Assembly: GCF_014644295.1 (NCBI RefSeq) | Contig: NZ_BMKK01000017.1 | Location: 42,134-106,133, forward strand | From: Emticicia aquatilis | GTDB taxonomy: Bacteria; Bacteroidota; Bacteroidia; Cytophagales; Spirosomataceae | Reading direction: 5' to 3' | Length of the DNA stretch: 64,000 nt | Shown here: one piece after another, positions 16,587 to 24,716 of the stretch | Layout of the letters: each line of letters starts with the position of its first letter | How positions within the stretch are numbered: the stretch's first letter is position 1 | The notes under the pieces: generated by a model | What the model saw: only the letters and a program-made list of their open reading frames with translations | Databases searched by the model: none | Told to the model about the DNA's origin: nothing | Position numbers and translations under genes: made by a program

Positions 16587-17165
16587 ATGCCCCATATTCC
16601 TTTAGAGAGCCATTTGCCAGGCATAACGGGCCTGCTCGAATACCGTAAAGACTCAGCAGCTCCAATTCGAGAATTGACCCAAATTTTACTTCGTGGAGAA
16701 TCGACTCTTACCGAAGGAGAACGAGAGCTAATAGCCACTTTGGTTTCATCACGCAATCAATGTGTATTCTGCACAACCGCCCATACGGCAGCGGCTGACA
16801 TTCTTTTGGGCGAGTCGGAAACTTGCCAAATGGTAAAAGATGATTTTGAAACCGCACCCGTCAGCGAAAAGATGAAAGCTTTGTTGGGTATTGCGGCTGC
16901 GGTGCAAGAAAACGGAAAAAAGGTAACCGAATCGAAAGTTGAACGAGCCAAAAATGCAGGAGCAACCGACCGTGAAATCCATGATACGGTATTGATTGCT
17001 GCTTTGTTTTGTCTTTATAATAAATACGTCGATGGCTTGGCCAGTTTTACACCTTCCGAACCAGCCTTTTATCAGAAACTTGGCGAACGCATAACTACCG
17101 TTGGCTATAATCGCTTGCCGGGAGGCTACGACCAACTAAAAACCGAAAATCAAAACCTAAAATAA
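16587..17165 (+). CDS. AhpD-like (carboxymuconolactone decarboxylase fold) protein 1
   Basis: This 192-residue helical protein belongs to the AhpD/CMD superfamily (peroxidase-related branch). It carries the redox motif CVFCTTAH (C59, C62, H66), preceded by the GERELIA block whose Glu is part of the AhpD proton relay, and ends with the IHDTVLIAALFCLYNKYVDG segment. AhpD proteins reduce peroxides or recycle a partner through the Cys pair. No signal peptide is present, so it is cytoplasmic. It is the first gene of the apparent operon reaching 24517. Its three paralogues at 22871, 23420 and 23975 share the same residue register. Confidence 0.88.
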   Translation: MPHIPLESHLPGITGLLEYRKDSAAPIRELTQILLRGESTLTEGERELIATLVSSRNQCVFCTTAHTAAADILLGESETCQMVKDDFETAPVSEKMKALLGIAAAVQENGKKVTESKVERAKNAGATDREIHDTVLIAALFCLYNKYVDGLASFTPSEPAFYQKLGERITTVGYNRLPGGYDQLKTENQNLK

Positions 17166-17177
17166 ATCCATTCTCTA

Positions 17178-19943
17178 ATGAAACATTTCTACACTTTGCT
17201 ATTTTTTGTGAGTACCACTTATTTTGCTCTTGCTCAGAATATCACAGGAAAAATATTGGATTCAGAAACCCAAAAACCTGTTGTTGGAGCGTCGATAAGC
17301 CTTAAAGGGAAGCTTTCAGGTACGATATCTAACTCAGAAGGAGAGTTTTCATTAAAATCTACGATTCCTGCTACGCTCATTGTTTCGGTCATTGGCTACG
17401 AACGCCAAGAAGTAAACGTAAGTTCGACAAATCCAATAAAAATATCGCTTAAAACAGGTTCAGAACTTTTACAGCAAGTTGTTGTATCGGCTTCACGTAT
17501 CGAAGAAAATATTTTAAAATCGCCAGTTACGATTGAAAAAATGGATATTAGAGCTATTCAACAATCGCCATCAGCCAATTTCTACGATGCTTTATTAAAT
17601 CTCAAAGGATTGGATATGGTTACGAGTAGCTTGACCTACAAAGCCATCAATACTCGTGGTTTTAATACAACAGGAAATGGCCGCTTTTTACAAACCGTTG
17701 ATGGAATGGATAGCCAGTCGGCTGGTTTAGGTTTTGCCATGGGAAATCTCTTTGGGCCACACGATATTGATGTTGAAAGCGTAGAATTAATTCCAGGAGC
17801 AGCTTCGGCTCTTTACGGGCCAGTGGCGTTCAATGGTTTACTTTCTACTCGTACTAAAAATCCGTTTGATTATCAAGGTTTGAGTGTACAGACAAAAATT
17901 GGTGTCAATCATATAGGCGATGGAACAAGCTACGGAGCTAAACCAATGGGTGATTTTGCGATTCGCTACGCAAAAGCTTTTAATGGAAAGTTTGCTTTTA
18001 AAATCAATGCTTCTCATTTGGCTGGTACTGATTGGTACGCCAACGACCTGACAGATATAGATGCCAATACGGCAGTTGGTAGTCGTGGGCCAAACAACCC
18101 TGGTAAAAACCAAGTAAATATCTATGGCGATGAGGTTGCTCAGACCATTGCGGGCATTGGTCGGGTATCTCGCACAGGTTACGGAGAAAGAGATTTGGCA
18201 AATTATGGCGTGCACAGTACCAAGGTAGGTGGAGCAGTGCATTATAGAATCACCGATAATTTAGAGGCAATTTATCAGTTGAGTTACAGTAAAGGTGTAG
18301 CTCAATATACCGGTAGTCAGCGTTTTGCAATAAATGGTTTTCAGTTCGTACAACAACGTCTCGAACTCAAAAGTGATAAGTTTTACGTAAGGGCTTATTC
18401 GAGCCAAGAAGACTCTAAGGATTCGTATCAAGTGCGTTCGTTGGGACAATTAATTAACAAAACTTGGGTAAAAGATTTGAATGGCAATGTGGTTGCTCCG
18501 AATCTTGCCGATGCTACTTGGTTTCAACGATATACGGAGGCTTTTACGGGCAAAATTACAGGAGTATCGGCAAATAGCGATGCTACTGCAAGAGCTTTTG
18601 CTGACCAAGGACGATTATTACCCGGAACGGCTGAATTTGATGCTGCTAAGCAAAAATTAATCGAAACACAAGGTTTGAGCGGAGCAGGAATTTATAGCCG
18701 TTGTGGCTTGAGGCACTTAGAAGGAATGTATGATTTTAGTTCGGCCTTGAAAGTAATTAACTTACAAGTAGGTGGAAACGTGAGAAAATACTATTTGGAT
18801 ACACAGGGTACATTATTTGATGATAAAGGTAAAAACTTGACTAACTCTGAGTACGGCGTTTTTGCCCAAGCTTCAAAATCGCTTTGGAAAGATAAACTGA
18901 AATTGACGTTATCGGGCAGATACGATAAAAACGAAAATTTTGAAGGACGTTTTACACCACGTGGTTCGATAGTATTTAGTCCAAGAGAAAATCAAAATTT
19001 CAGAGCAAGTTATCAGACTGGCTTTAGAAACCCAACCATTGGCGACCAATACATCAAGCTAAATGCGGGGCCGATTATTATTTTGGGTGGAGCTCCCGTG
19101 AATTCGGTCGATACCAAAGAGGCCAATGCTTACAATAACTCATATACGATTGCTTCGGTAAGTGCATTCGGGGCTGCGTTTGGCAAAGAAGTAGGAAGCG
19201 GTGTGCCATTTCCGCAAGCAGTAGCCAACAATAAAGATAAATTAGTAAAATCGAATGTTGCTTACATAAAGCCAGAGCGTGTGCAAAGCTTCGAGATTGG
19301 CTACAAAGGCTTATTGACACAAAAACTACTTTTTGATATTAACTACTATTACAGCCAATACCAAGACTTTTTGATAAATACCGTAGTAATGGCTCCGAAT
19401 AGCCCAGTATTAGCTGCTGATGGTAAGCCGAATTTCAATGCTGCTGCCGATATTTTGGGAGGTAAAACCCAATTGTATCAGCTCTATACCAATGCTTCTG
19501 ATAAAGTTTCTATTCAAGGTGTGGGTGTTGGTTTGGGGTATATTTTGCCTAAAAACTACCGCATCAATGCCAACGCAACTTGGTCGGACTTCAATATTTT
19601 AGATGCTAATCCGAGCAATATTCCTGCTTTTAATACACCAAAATGGAAAACAAATTTGGTTGTCAGCAATGCTAAACTTACCGAAAAATTGGGCTTTAGT
19701 GTGGCATGGCACTGGCAGTCGGCATTTGATTGGTATGGCACATTTACAACACCTCTACCGGGCAGAATCAATGCTTATAGCTTGCTCGATGCACAAGTGA
19801 GTTATCGAGTATCAAGCCTAAAAACCATTGTAAAACTGGGTGCAAGTAATTTGACCAATCAATATATTGTTCAAGCGTTTGGTTCTCCTGCCGTTGGCGG
19901 ATTGTATTATGTGAGTTTGAATTTTGATGAGATGTTTAGATAA
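17178..19943 (+). CDS. TonB-dependent outer-membrane receptor with CarboxypepD_reg domain
   Basis: The 921-residue receptor has a signal peptide ending FALAQ, then an N-terminal carboxypeptidase-regulatory-like beta-sandwich (about 22-100). A TonB plug follows (VSASRIEENILKSPVTIEKMD onward, about 105-230), then a 22-strand barrel ending in an aromatic F-R terminus. Plug motifs such as NTRGFNTTGNGRF and ELIPGAASALYGP are intact. It imports an unidentified ligand using TonB energy. The gene is 12 bases from the AhpD-like gene and 6 from the MFS gene, so ligand uptake is tied to the haloperoxidase operon. Confidence 0.93.
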   Translation: MKHFYTLLFFVSTTYFALAQNITGKILDSETQKPVVGASISLKGKLSGTISNSEGEFSLKSTIPATLIVSVIGYERQEVNVSSTNPIKISLKTGSELLQQVVVSASRIEENILKSPVTIEKMDIRAIQQSPSANFYDALLNLKGLDMVTSSLTYKAINTRGFNTTGNGRFLQTVDGMDSQSAGLGFAMGNLFGPHDIDVESVELIPGAASALYGPVAFNGLLSTRTKNPFDYQGLSVQTKIGVNHIGDGTSYGAKPMGDFAIRYAKAFNGKFAFKINASHLAGTDWYANDLTDIDANTAVGSRGPNNPGKNQVNIYGDEVAQTIAGIGRVSRTGYGERDLANYGVHSTKVGGAVHYRITDNLEAIYQLSYSKGVAQYTGSQRFAINGFQFVQQRLELKSDKFYVRAYSSQEDSKDSYQVRSLGQLINKTWVKDLNGNVVAPNLADATWFQRYTEAFTGKITGVSANSDATARAFADQGRLLPGTAEFDAAKQKLIETQGLSGAGIYSRCGLRHLEGMYDFSSALKVINLQVGGNVRKYYLDTQGTLFDDKGKNLTNSEYGVFAQASKSLWKDKLKLTLSGRYDKNENFEGRFTPRGSIVFSPRENQNFRASYQTGFRNPTIGDQYIKLNAGPIIILGGAPVNSVDTKEANAYNNSYTIASVSAFGAAFGKEVGSGVPFPQAVANNKDKLVKSNVAYIKPERVQSFEIGYKGLLTQKLLFDINYYYSQYQDFLINTVVMAPNSPVLAADGKPNFNAAADILGGKTQLYQLYTNASDKVSIQGVGVGLGYILPKNYRINANATWSDFNILDANPSNIPAFNTPKWKTNLVVSNAKLTEKLGFSVAWHWQSAFDWYGTFTTPLPGRINAYSLLDAQVSYRVSSLKTIVKLGASNLTNQYIVQAFGSPAVGGLYYVSLNFDEMFR

Positions 19944-19949
19944 ATAAAA

Positions 19950-21149
19950 ATGACTCAGAAACCACTTTTTGCCTTTATTGTTTGTATGCTGTGCTACCTT
20001 TTGGGTGGCACGGCCAGTACTTTAATGTCGGTTTATTTACCCGTAGCTATTCCTGAATTATTACAACGAACACCGACTGAGCAAGAGTTAGGCGAAATAG
20101 GGGCTTATTTGAGTTCGTCTTCTATTTTTGGATGGATGATTGGTGGTTTAGTTTTAGGTGTAGTGAGCGATAAAATCGGACGCATAAAAACCTTGGCATT
20201 TGCCACTGCTCTATATGGATTCTTTACTTTGTTGGTTGTTTTTGTGCATGATTGGCAGGTTTTATTGATTTATCGTTTCTTTACAGGAATGGGTATTGGT
20301 GGAGTATTGTTGGTAAGTACGGTTTATATTTCTGAAATCTGGAAAGAAAATAATCGTCCTGTTATATTGGGTATTTTGGCGGTAGCTTTTCCTGTCGGTA
20401 TTGTTTTAAGTGGTGGACTCAATGTGTTTTTCGATTATTGGAAAGATGCGTTTTGGTTGGGAATTTTACCTTTGATATTATCTGTCATTACACTCTTTTT
20501 TTTGCCTGAATCCGAGAAATGGAAGCAAATGCAAAGACTTGATAATCAAATATTTAAAAGCCTATTTTTGCAGGAAAACCGCAGGAGTCTGTTTTACGGT
20601 TCTGCTATTTTTGGCTCAGTTTTGGTGGGGCTGTGGGGAATTTTTTCGTGGCTTCCCACTTGGGTACAAAGCCTACTCGGTAACACCTCTGATGGGCAAA
20701 CCGAACGGGGCCTAACAATGATTTTATTAGGTGTTGGGGGGATAGTAGGCGGTGGTTTATCGGGCTTTTTGATTCAGAAACTCGGAGCTATCAAAACGCT
20801 AATACTCACTTTTGCAGGTTGTATTTTGGCTTGCGGCATATTATTTCTCACTAATACCCAGTTTTCAAAAATTATTTATGCCGAAATGGCTTTTCTGACC
20901 CTCTTTTTGGGTATTAGTCAGGGAGCTTTATCAAGTTATATCCCTGCTTTATTTCCTGTCAATATTCGAGCAACTGCTACGGGCTTTTGCTTCAATATTG
21001 CTCGCTTTTTTACTGCTACTGCCGTTTTTTTTGTGGGTAATTTGGTTAGTTTTTTCGGTGGTTTTAGTAATGCACTTTTATCGTTTTCAGCATTTTTTGT
21101 TTTGGCTATCATAGCCACTTTTTATGCTAATAAATTAAACGAATCATAA
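19950..21149 (+). CDS. MFS transporter
   Basis: This 399-residue inner-membrane protein has 12 predicted helices and the MFS motif A (GVVSDKIGRIKT) between helices 2 and 3, with a weaker copy in the second half (GFLIQKLGAIKT). PESEKW follows helix 6, as in the sugar/aromatic-acid transporter branches. It is placed directly behind the TonB receptor (6 bases), so it is likely to move the same ligand across the inner membrane or to export a product. Direction and substrate cannot be inferred from sequence. Confidence 0.9.
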   Translation: MTQKPLFAFIVCMLCYLLGGTASTLMSVYLPVAIPELLQRTPTEQELGEIGAYLSSSSIFGWMIGGLVLGVVSDKIGRIKTLAFATALYGFFTLLVVFVHDWQVLLIYRFFTGMGIGGVLLVSTVYISEIWKENNRPVILGILAVAFPVGIVLSGGLNVFFDYWKDAFWLGILPLILSVITLFFLPESEKWKQMQRLDNQIFKSLFLQENRRSLFYGSAIFGSVLVGLWGIFSWLPTWVQSLLGNTSDGQTERGLTMILLGVGGIVGGGLSGFLIQKLGAIKTLILTFAGCILACGILFLTNTQFSKIIYAEMAFLTLFLGISQGALSSYIPALFPVNIRATATGFCFNIARFFTATAVFFVGNLVSFFGGFSNALLSFSAFFVLAIIATFYANKLNES

Positions 21150-21175
21150 TCTTACATTTAAACCTTACACTCAAA

Positions 21176-21418
21176 ATGGCAAATTCAGACGCATCATTAG
21201 AAAATCAACAAGTGATTATCGAAAATCAAAAAATGATTCTTGAAAACCAACAAACTATTGTGGTGAACCAAGCACAAATCTTAAAAAACCAAGAGCAACT
21301 AAATGCCAATCAACAAACGATTCTTGCTAATCAGAATCATATTTTAGAGAATCAAACAAACTTTACGAAGATACTTAGTAATCAAGACGAAATCTTGACC
21401 TTTGTGAAATCTCGTTAA
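21176..21418 (+). CDS. Asn-at-d coiled-coil protein, copy 2
   Basis: The 80-residue protein is almost entirely heptad repeat. Seven consecutive units of the type (I/L)-x-x-N-Q-x-x (IIENQ, ILENQ, IVVNQ, ILKNQ, LNANQ, ILANQ, ILENQ) put Ile/Leu at position a, Asn at d and Gln at e. It has no signal peptide or Cys. It sits between the MFS transporter (26 bases) and the first haloperoxidase (about 60 bases), in the same orientation. A trimeric coiled coil is inferred. In trimeric adhesin stalks, Asn-at-d layers are known to hold anions such as chloride, which makes its position beside a halide-using enzyme notable. Confidence 0.75.
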   Translation: MANSDASLENQQVIIENQKMILENQQTIVVNQAQILKNQEQLNANQQTILANQNHILENQTNFTKILSNQDEILTFVKSR

Positions 21419-21479
21419 GTTCTTAGGTTTGGGTTCCTATGTTGCTTGTTTTATGTGGTTTTCCCTTTCATATTTTGTT

Positions 21480-22850
21480 ATGATGCAAAATCTATTTCGA
21501 TATTTTTCCTGCTGTTTGGGTTGTTTGCTGATTTGTTCTTTTCCTGCAAACTCAAAAAAAATTTTAGCAGAAAAGAAAGAAATCAGTCAAGAAGTTGCTC
21601 TCAAGTGGGCAAAAATAACCTTGAATTTTATTAATAGACAACCAAATAAATCGCCAACTTTCATTTCTCGTACGCTGGCTTATACAGGCATTACGATGTA
21701 TGAGTCAGTTGTGCATAGTAGCACTAAATATCAATCTATTACACAAGAATTAAATGGTTTAGGTAAACTGCCAATGCCCGCATCTGGCAAAATATATGAT
21801 TGGGAAACCGTACTGAACGCAGGACAATCAAAGATAGTCCGGCTTTTGTGGCAACCACTCAAAACCGAGTACGGACGCTACACTATTGTTATGTTAGATT
21901 CTTTAGAAAAAGCCATTCTGAACGAGCGAAAAAGCGTAGTGAAAGATACGGCAATTATAAGCAGGTCGATAAATTATGGAAAAGACATCGCCGAGTCGAT
22001 ATATCAATGGTCAATGACCGATGGCGGACATGAAATGAATTTTAAGAGTTTCGACCCTGCTTACAAATACCCACAAGGAACTAATTATTGGGTGCCGCCC
22101 ATTGGTGGGCAGTCTCCTGTTTTGATGCCACTTCACCCTTATTGGGGGAAAAATCGGTCGTTTATCAAGGCCGATGCCGAGCTGCCTGTTGTACCAATCT
22201 TACCTGTTTCGGATGATACAACATCGGCCTATTTTCGGCAGTTTAAGGAGGTTTATATTATTCAGAAAAACCTAACACAAGAGCAAAAAGAAATTGCCAA
22301 TTGGTGGGGCGATGACCCAGCTTTTACAACTGCTCCGCCTGGGCATTCGTATCACTTGGCAAGTATTATTCTAAAAAACAAAAACGCTGATTTAGTTGTG
22401 GCGGCAATGACTTTTGCTAAAGTAGGTATTGCCTGTGCCGATGCTTTTATTAATTGTTGGCGAAATAAATATACCTATCATTCGGAGCGTCCGAAGGCGT
22501 ATATTCAACGAAATATTGATAAAAAGTTTGTACAATATTGGCCAGAGCCTCCTTTTCCTGCATTTCCGTCGGGGCATTCGACTCAAATGTCGGCTACGGC
22601 TGAGGTGCTGATAAGTGTTTTTGGGGATAAAGTAAGTTTCGTCGATGATACACACCAAGGGCGACCAAAAGATGTCGTAAGGAATGTAGATTATAAAAGT
22701 CGAAATTTTGAACGAATCTCGCAAATAGCCGAAGAATGTGGTATTTCTCGCCTTTACGGAGGTATTCACACAATGCAGGATAATGATGTCGGACTGGTAG
22801 AAGGCAAAAAAATAGGGAAGAATATCAACCAAATTAAGTGGAAGAAATAA
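21480..22850 (+). CDS. Vanadium-dependent haloperoxidase-like protein 1
   Basis: This exported 456-residue member of the vanadium haloperoxidase/PAP2 superfamily uses vanadate and hydrogen peroxide to oxidise halides, or acts as a phosphatase. Active-site residues are complete: K330 and R337-P338 (K-x6-RP), PSGH at 363-366, SR at 423-424, H430 and D434 (SR-x5-H-x3-D). The conserved TAPPGHSYHLA block precedes them. The start is taken at the tandem ATG at 21480, which gives a signal of MMQNLFRYF followed by a hydrophobic core and a possible lipobox LLIC; in-frame codons upstream lengthen it implausibly. It lies inside the operon, between the coiled coil and the three AhpD-like genes. Confidence 0.9.
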   Translation: MMQNLFRYFSCCLGCLLICSFPANSKKILAEKKEISQEVALKWAKITLNFINRQPNKSPTFISRTLAYTGITMYESVVHSSTKYQSITQELNGLGKLPMPASGKIYDWETVLNAGQSKIVRLLWQPLKTEYGRYTIVMLDSLEKAILNERKSVVKDTAIISRSINYGKDIAESIYQWSMTDGGHEMNFKSFDPAYKYPQGTNYWVPPIGGQSPVLMPLHPYWGKNRSFIKADAELPVVPILPVSDDTTSAYFRQFKEVYIIQKNLTQEQKEIANWWGDDPAFTTAPPGHSYHLASIILKNKNADLVVAAMTFAKVGIACADAFINCWRNKYTYHSERPKAYIQRNIDKKFVQYWPEPPFPAFPSGHSTQMSATAEVLISVFGDKVSFVDDTHQGRPKDVVRNVDYKSRNFERISQIAEECGISRLYGGIHTMQDNDVGLVEGKKIGKNINQIKWKK

Positions 22851-22870
22851 GATTTATCAACCAAAAGAAT

Positions 22871-23419
22871 ATGGCACATATCAAATTAGAAGAAGGCATT
22901 CCGGGCATTCGTAGTTTAGTAATATACCGCCCCGATACAGGTAAACCACTTTATGATTTAGCACAAGTTTTATTGAGAGAAGAATCTCCGCTAAGTTCGG
23001 CCGAGCGAGAGCTCATTGCGGCTTATGTTTCAAACATGAATACTTGTAATTTTTGCATGAGTAGCCACGCGGCGGCTGCTCGATATTTGTTTCAAGACGA
23101 AGCCCAAACTGTAGATTTAGTATTGGAAGATTATCAAAATGCTCCAATTTCAGATAAACTAAAGGCTCTTCTGACTATTGCAGGAAAAGTACAAACCGAT
23201 GCCCGAACCGTAAGCGACGATGATGTAAATACTGCTCGAAGTTTTGGAGCAACCGACCGTGATATTCACGATACAGTTTTGATTGCCGCTGCATTTTGTA
23301 TGTTCAATCGCTATGTCGATGGTTTAGCAACTTTAAGTCCAACCGCCCCTGAGCTTTATGCCCAAATGGGGGAACGTATGGGAACTTTGGGTTATGTTTT
23401 ACCAAAAAAATCGAACTAA
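22871..23419 (+). CDS. AhpD-like protein 2
   Basis: The 182-residue AhpD/CMD-fold protein has redox motif CNFCMSSH (C59, C62, H66) and the AERELIA relay block. The ATG at 22871 gives the same MAHI start as paralogue 4; a GTG at 22838 overlaps the haloperoxidase gene and is less likely. It follows haloperoxidase 1 by 20 bases and abuts the next paralogue with the junction TAAATG, so translational coupling is likely. A role in removing or using peroxides near the haloperoxidase is inferred from family knowledge and position. Confidence 0.88.
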   Translation: MAHIKLEEGIPGIRSLVIYRPDTGKPLYDLAQVLLREESPLSSAERELIAAYVSNMNTCNFCMSSHAAAARYLFQDEAQTVDLVLEDYQNAPISDKLKALLTIAGKVQTDARTVSDDDVNTARSFGATDRDIHDTVLIAAAFCMFNRYVDGLATLSPTAPELYAQMGERMGTLGYVLPKKSN

Positions 23420-23953
23420 ATGGCATACATTTCACTCGACCCAAAGCTACCTGGAATGCGTGGATTGTTGGCTTTTAGACCAGCGATTGCCCCTCCTTTG
23501 TTGACTTTAATGCAGACAGTTATGAGAAGCAACGAAGGACTCAGCATGGGAGAAAGAGAGTTGATTGCAACCTACGTTTCGACACTGAATGATTGCTATA
23601 ATTGTCATCAAATTCATGGTGAGGTGGCACAATGTTTCTTTGATGACCAACCCGATTTGGTACAGCAAATAAAAGAAAATTTCAAAGATGCTCCTATTTC
23701 AGAGCGGCAAAAAGCGATTTTGGAAATTGCGGGAAATATTCAAAAAGGCGGAAAGTTTGTAACAGAAAAGCAAATAGAAAAAGCTAAACTATTGGGTATA
23801 TCTGACCTCGAAATTCACGATACGGTGCTTATTGCATCGCTTTTTTGCTTTTTTAATCGCTATATTGATGGTTTAGGTATCCAATCAAGCGATACGCCAG
23901 ATACATTCAAGGCAAGAGCAAAGATGATTGCAGAATTGGGGTATCATTCATAA
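23420..23953 (+). CDS. AhpD-like protein 3
   Basis: The 177-residue AhpD/CMD-fold protein has motif CYNCHQIH (C59, C62, H66), with an additional His between the second Cys and the conserved His, and the GERELIA block. It begins on the base after the stop codon of the preceding paralogue. The C-terminal helix block IHDTVLIASLFCFFNRYIDG is conserved. Its sequence is closer to protein 4 (LPGMRGLLAFRP against LPGIRGLMAFRP) than to 1 or 2, consistent with stepwise tandem duplication. Confidence 0.88.
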   Translation: MAYISLDPKLPGMRGLLAFRPAIAPPLLTLMQTVMRSNEGLSMGERELIATYVSTLNDCYNCHQIHGEVAQCFFDDQPDLVQQIKENFKDAPISERQKAILEIAGNIQKGGKFVTEKQIEKAKLLGISDLEIHDTVLIASLFCFFNRYIDGLGIQSSDTPDTFKARAKMIAELGYHS

Positions 23954-23974
23954 AGCAGAATCTAAAAAAAAGTC

Positions 23975-24517
23975 ATGGCTCATATTAATCTTCCCGAACA
24001 ACTGCCTGGTATCAGAGGCCTAATGGCATTTCGCCCGCAAACCGCCACACCATTGAATGCTTTGGCAGAAGTACTACTCCGCTCAGATGAAGGTCTAAAC
24101 AAAGGCGAAAGAGAATTGATAGCTACGTATGTATCGGCACTCAATGATTGCTTTTTCTGTCAGAATATTCATGGGGCAGTTGCTGCTCATTATTTTGATG
24201 AAGAACTCGTCAAGAAAATTAGAGCCAATAATATTGAAGTAGAAATTTCTGACAAAATGAAAGCTTTGCTTGCTATTGCAGGTGCAGTGCAGCAAGGTGG
24301 CAAGTTTGTGCGGGAGACTCAAATTGAACAAGCCAAAAATCAAGGAGCAAGCGATATAGAAATACATGATACCGTGCTAATAGCTGCCGCATTTTGTATG
24401 TTCAATCGCTATGTTGACAGCCTCAATACTTTTGCCCCCGATGCTCCAGAGATGTACCGAGAACGAGCCAAAAAGATTATTGAGGAAACTGGCTATGCTG
24501 GTTCTTCACCGAGGTAG
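23975..24517 (+). CDS. AhpD-like protein 4
   Basis: The 180-residue AhpD/CMD-fold protein has motif CFFCQNIH (C59, C62, H66), the GERELIA block and the IHDTVLIAAAFCMFNRYVDS helix. It is the last gene of the apparent operon beginning at 16587, 21 bases behind paralogue 3. The first TTCCA-N6-TGGAA site of the next unit begins 17 bases after its stop. Cytoplasmic; peroxide-related function inferred. Confidence 0.88.
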   Translation: MAHINLPEQLPGIRGLMAFRPQTATPLNALAEVLLRSDEGLNKGERELIATYVSALNDCFFCQNIHGAVAAHYFDEELVKKIRANNIEVEISDKMKALLAIAGAVQQGGKFVRETQIEQAKNQGASDIEIHDTVLIAAAFCMFNRYVDSLNTFAPDAPEMYRERAKKIIEETGYAGSSPR

Positions 24518-24534
24518 ATAATTAAAGTTTAAAA

Positions 24535-24550
24535 TTCCAAAAATATGGAA
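24535..24550. promoter_or_regulatory. TTCCA-N6-TGGAA palindrome, site 4
   Basis: TTCCA-AAAATA-TGGAA, in the 199-base spacer before haloperoxidase 2. A TATGCCA heptamer lies at 24570-24576 in the same spacer. Confidence 0.65.
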
Positions 24551-24682
24551 TTTTAATATGGTCTGTTAATATGCCAAAAATTAATTTAGACATTTTTTAG
24601 ATATTTTCAATGATAATAAATCCGTTTGATAATTATTTTGTTTTTTTTACCATAAAATATTGATTTGGTATATTTTTTGAAA

Positions 24683-24698
24683 TTCCGTTATTATGGAA
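24683..24698. promoter_or_regulatory. TTCCA-N6-TGGAA palindrome, site 5
   Basis: TTCCG-TTATTA-TGGAA, one mismatch. It overlaps an in-frame ATG at 24693, which argues for the downstream ATG at 24717 as the real start of haloperoxidase 2. Confidence 0.55.
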
Positions 24699-24716
24699 TT
24701 TAAACCTAGTGTATCA

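Noticed and set aside
24693..24716. ATG at 24693 as start of haloperoxidase 2
   Set aside because: It overlaps a palindromic operator half-site and would bury the lipoprotein signal.
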